NCBI GenBank assembly: GCA_947095535.1
Contig: OX352773.1
Coordinates: 131,221,781 to 131,285,780, forward strand
DNA from: Poecilobothrus nobilitatus
Taxonomy: Eukaryota; Arthropoda; Insecta; Diptera; Dolichopodidae
Direction: 5' to 3'
Length of the DNA stretch: 64,000 bases
The notes under the pieces were generated by a model that saw nothing but the letters and a program-made list of their open reading frames with translations, was not told the origin of the DNA and did not search any database. The translations under genes were made by a program, and so were the position numbers. Positions 62,711 to 64,000 of the stretch are shown here, piece by piece; the first letter of the stretch is position 1; every line of letters begins with the position of its first letter.

Positions 62711-63795
62711 AATTATGGACTATATTAAAAATTTGATACAGCTTAATATAAGACAAGGCTATATGGAAAATTTTGTACATAAATAAGTAACTTTCAAATA
62801 TATATTACAACATACATTACATTAAAATAAGTAATTATGTATATTCCTTTTCTCTTCTTTATCTTTCTCAATATTTATGTTGTTCAAAAGCATTAAAATT
62901 TCAAAAAACTAAACCAAATTAAAAAACATGTAAAAATCAAAACAAGTACGTAGATATTAAATTTTATAATTAATTTAAAACACAATTTTATTTACGTTAT
63001 TGCATACATACTGTTAAAAAATTTTAGTCAATTAAACAAACGTTTTAAGGTTAATTCTTGCTAAAAATCATACGAGATTTTTGTATCATAAAATGTATTT
63101 TGTTTTTATAAAATATACTTTTACTTGAGCGCCCGCTAATGTGTTATTAATTCTTATATTGCATTCAAATTCATATAATCGACAACTACAGTTTAGATAA
63201 ATACAATTTATCGAAAAACGACAATTTGTACCTAACATCGGATATATTGTTCATTTTGAGACATACATACATATAAGTACTTATTAAGTATTTATGAAAA
63301 ATCAAATATTAAACAAAATCTTAGCATAAACAACGCCTCATCCTTTTTACTTGGTTCCTTTTTTTTTTGTTTGTTTGTTTATAGTTTTTTCATTTGGTTT
63401 TGTGGGTCCTTTAGACTTTTAGACAAATGCGGAAAAAATAACATACATACATACATAGGTTTTCATTTTGCAACAACAAAGCAAAATAAAAAAGTACTAA
63501 AACCAAATATAATTTTTTAAAAAATGTTGCTGTCAAAATTTTCAAATCAATACTATTTTGTTTTGTTTTTCAAATTTTTGTTTAATAAAATCTGTAAAAT
63601 TCTGTAAAATTTTAAAACTTAATTGAAACGGAGTTAAGAAACAAAACCCAAAATCCCAAACCATTTCGTGGCGCTCCCAACAAGTACTACCTAAATAAAT
63701 AATTAAATCAAATTAAACATGAAATCACACTAATATTCCAACTTTTATTTATCTTTTCTAGTACAAGAGTTACTATAAAATTTTAAAGGGAGCTG
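62711..63795. other. AT-rich DNA, nothing recognised
   Basis: Contains (ACAT)n-like ACATACATACAT words at 63260 and 63440. No ORF, RNA or repeat array supported. Confidence 0.35.
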
Positions 63796-63998
63796 GTCTT
63801 TTTGTCGAAAAAAAAAATGTTGAAAATAAAATGTCGACAAAAAATTTTAAAAATAAAGTGTCGAATAGTGAAAAATGTTGAAAAATAAAATGTTCCAAAA
63901 AAATAATGTTGAAAAGCCGGTTGAAAAAAAAATTGTCGAAAAAAAAATGTTGAAAAGAAAAAAAAACCAAATTTTAACGATGAAAAAAAAATATTTCG
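63796..63998. repeat. degenerate minisatellite AAATGTTGAAAAA / AAATGTCGAAAA
   Basis: About ten imperfect units of 14-20 bp with the same core as 2385-2525. It runs to the window edge. The Phe-rich minus-strand frame is a translation of this array. Confidence 0.7.
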
Positions 63999-64000
63999 AC

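Noticed and set aside
63773..63970. Phe-rich minus-strand ORF at the right edge
   Set aside because: Same minisatellite type as at 2.4 kb.

Overview
The window is AT-rich (roughly three quarters A+T by eye), intron-poor eukaryotic DNA made almost entirely of nested, decaying transposable elements. The non-autonomous repeats have the architecture of INE-1/DINE-1 elements (TATACCC start, CCGTCCGTCCG tract, subterminal inverted repeats, 3' hairpin). With the Polinton, Ty3/gypsy, Jockey-, I- and CR1-like LINEs and tRNA-derived SINEs, this suggests an insect, probably a dipteran. No host gene was recognised with confidence; two THAP-domain remnants are the nearest candidates.

The centrepiece is a Polinton/Maverick from about 4029 to 19680, bounded by ~1 kb terminal inverted repeats. 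Reading inward it carries a Gln-rich protein of unknown function (-), a spliced protein-primed DNA polymerase B (+), integrase (-), a Cys-rich protein (-), a single-span membrane protein (+) and a long minus-strand morphogenesis block. That block runs, in transcription order, packaging ATPase, two conserved structural or unknown proteins, penton-like minor capsid protein, a basic Gly-rich protein, double-jelly-roll major capsid protein, a small protein, cysteine protease and an unknown 173-residue protein. Beside the right TIR, on the plus strand, lie a protein sharing a pattern with the small protein next to the protease and a 61-residue ORF. The short ORF has the PP1-binding KVRF motif and the W...A..SRK..W.....DR.RF.RR signature of the PPP1R15/GADD34, ICP34.5 and DP71L family. 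The element looks dead: polymerase stops and frameshifts, capsid frameshifts, an integrase lacking its first two catalytic Asp residues, and a protease with Pro at the expected catalytic His position.

The Polinton sits inside the reverse transcriptase of a minus-strand Ty3/gypsy element (gag near 23.2 kb, integrase end near 2.65 kb). INE-like elements have also inserted in and beside that element's gag. A second gypsy remnant (35.5 to 32.4 kb) is likewise split by INE-like insertions, one of which holds a seven-copy tandem array with a 147-bp period.

The rest of the window holds LINE fragments: 1-400 (+), 27.56-29.58 kb (+, I-like with RNase H), 37.3-37.6 kb (-), 43.3-44.0 kb (-), 51.7-53.65 kb (+), 55.3-55.74 kb (+, Jockey-like) and 58.6-62.4 kb (-). 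It also holds several tRNA-derived repeats, including a SINE at 45 kb whose insertion is shown by an empty paralogous site at 31.4 kb. A cluster of 30-bp palindromes lies at about 1 kb. Compound microsatellite/VNTR DNA lies at 60.4-61.1 kb. Long stretches near 45.4-48.8 and 49.5-51.2 kb show nothing recognisable.
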